5,046 nucleotides of DNA from Clostridiales bacterium. Its GTDB lineage: Bacteria > Bacillota > Clostridia > Lachnospirales > CAG-274. Under the pieces are notes generated by a model. That model had not been told where the DNA came from and searched no databases. It was given only the letters and a program-made list of their open reading frames with translations. The translations under genes were made by a program, and so were the position numbers. The stretch spans positions 1-5,046 of the forward strand of contig JAJQBF010000080.1 of NCBI GenBank assembly GCA_021203425.1, read 5' to 3'. Numbering within the stretch: the stretch's first letter is position 1; every line of letters begins with the position of its first letter. This document shows positions 5,006 to 5,046 of this stretch, in pieces.

Positions 5006-5046
5006 ATTAACTGTGTAAATGGTTTTAACAACCAAGTTTTTGACAA
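5006..5046 (+). CDS. Possible start of a further gene with an ATT start codon (3' end outside window)
   Basis: GGGAG at 4995-4999 is placed like a ribosome binding site, six bases before ATT at 5006. From there a frame reads I-N-C-V-N-G-F-N-N-Q-V-F-D to the window end. C-x-N-G-x resembles the first knuckle of the CPNGH zinc ribbon in gene 3. An ATG at 5019 in another frame (MVLTTKFLT) is the alternative. Too little is visible to name it. Confidence 0.3.
   Translation, partial: MNCVNGFNNQVFD

Noticed and set aside
4963..5010. Short peptide gene M-N-N-K-K-N-R-N-E-I-K-G-V-R-N
   Set aside because: Only 15 codons, no good ribosome site, and no recognisable features. Probably intergenic.
5040..5045. 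TTGACA as a promoter -35 box
   Set aside because: It is a perfect hexamer at the window edge, but no -10 region can be seen, and it lies inside a possible new reading frame.

Overview
The window is AT-rich and every gene is on the plus strand. The gene families suggest a low-GC Gram-positive bacterium, most likely an anaerobic gut-type Clostridia (Oscillospiraceae/Ruminococcaceae-like). They are RDD-FHA, zinc-ribbon-FHA, PP2C phosphatase, and several copper-amine-oxidase-N-terminal-like 'stalk' domains with strong GGAG-type ribosome binding sites. This placement is inference from gene content, not from a search.

Layout. (1) 1-435: C-terminal part of an RDD membrane protein with a cytosolic FHA domain. 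(2) 449-1469: a membrane protein with a Q/P/Y heptad-repeat cytosolic tail, one membrane helix and an extracytoplasmic stalk-like domain. (3) 1532-2168: a zinc-ribbon plus FHA protein, followed by a long hairpin (2176-2217). (4) 2248-3099: a secreted protein with a signal peptide and a textbook stalk domain. (5) 3134-3862: a PP2C-family Ser/Thr phosphatase. (6) 3897-4932: a zinc ribbon, an acidic linker with a GarA/OdhI-like ETTT motif, one membrane helix and a divergent stalk domain. (7) From about 5006 a further reading frame may begin.

Working hypothesis: this is a Ser/Thr-phosphorylation locus (kinase outside the window). FHA proteins would read phosphothreonine, PP2C would reverse it, and several membrane or secreted stalk-domain proteins would carry the signal or an assembly into the envelope. 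Such gene sets often accompany Hanks-type kinases and type VII-like secretion in Firmicutes, but no kinase, WXG100 or FtsK/EssC gene is visible here.

The most striking feature is that four of the six full-length genes are broken in ways that look systematic. Two in-frame TGA codons sit at positions where the protein appears to want Trp. In-frame TAG codons lie in gene 2, one in its middle and one near its end. Three +1 frameshifts are each explained by one surplus A in a run of seven A. The phosphatase also has two substitutions at otherwise near-invariant motif residues (DG to NG, GGH to GRH), each one G-to-A away from consensus. Together this is a GC-to-AT plus homopolymer signature. The possible explanations are gene decay, damaged or error-prone sequence, or less likely codon reassignment with slippage. 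I annotate the genes as their reconstructed full-length units and flag each lesion separately.
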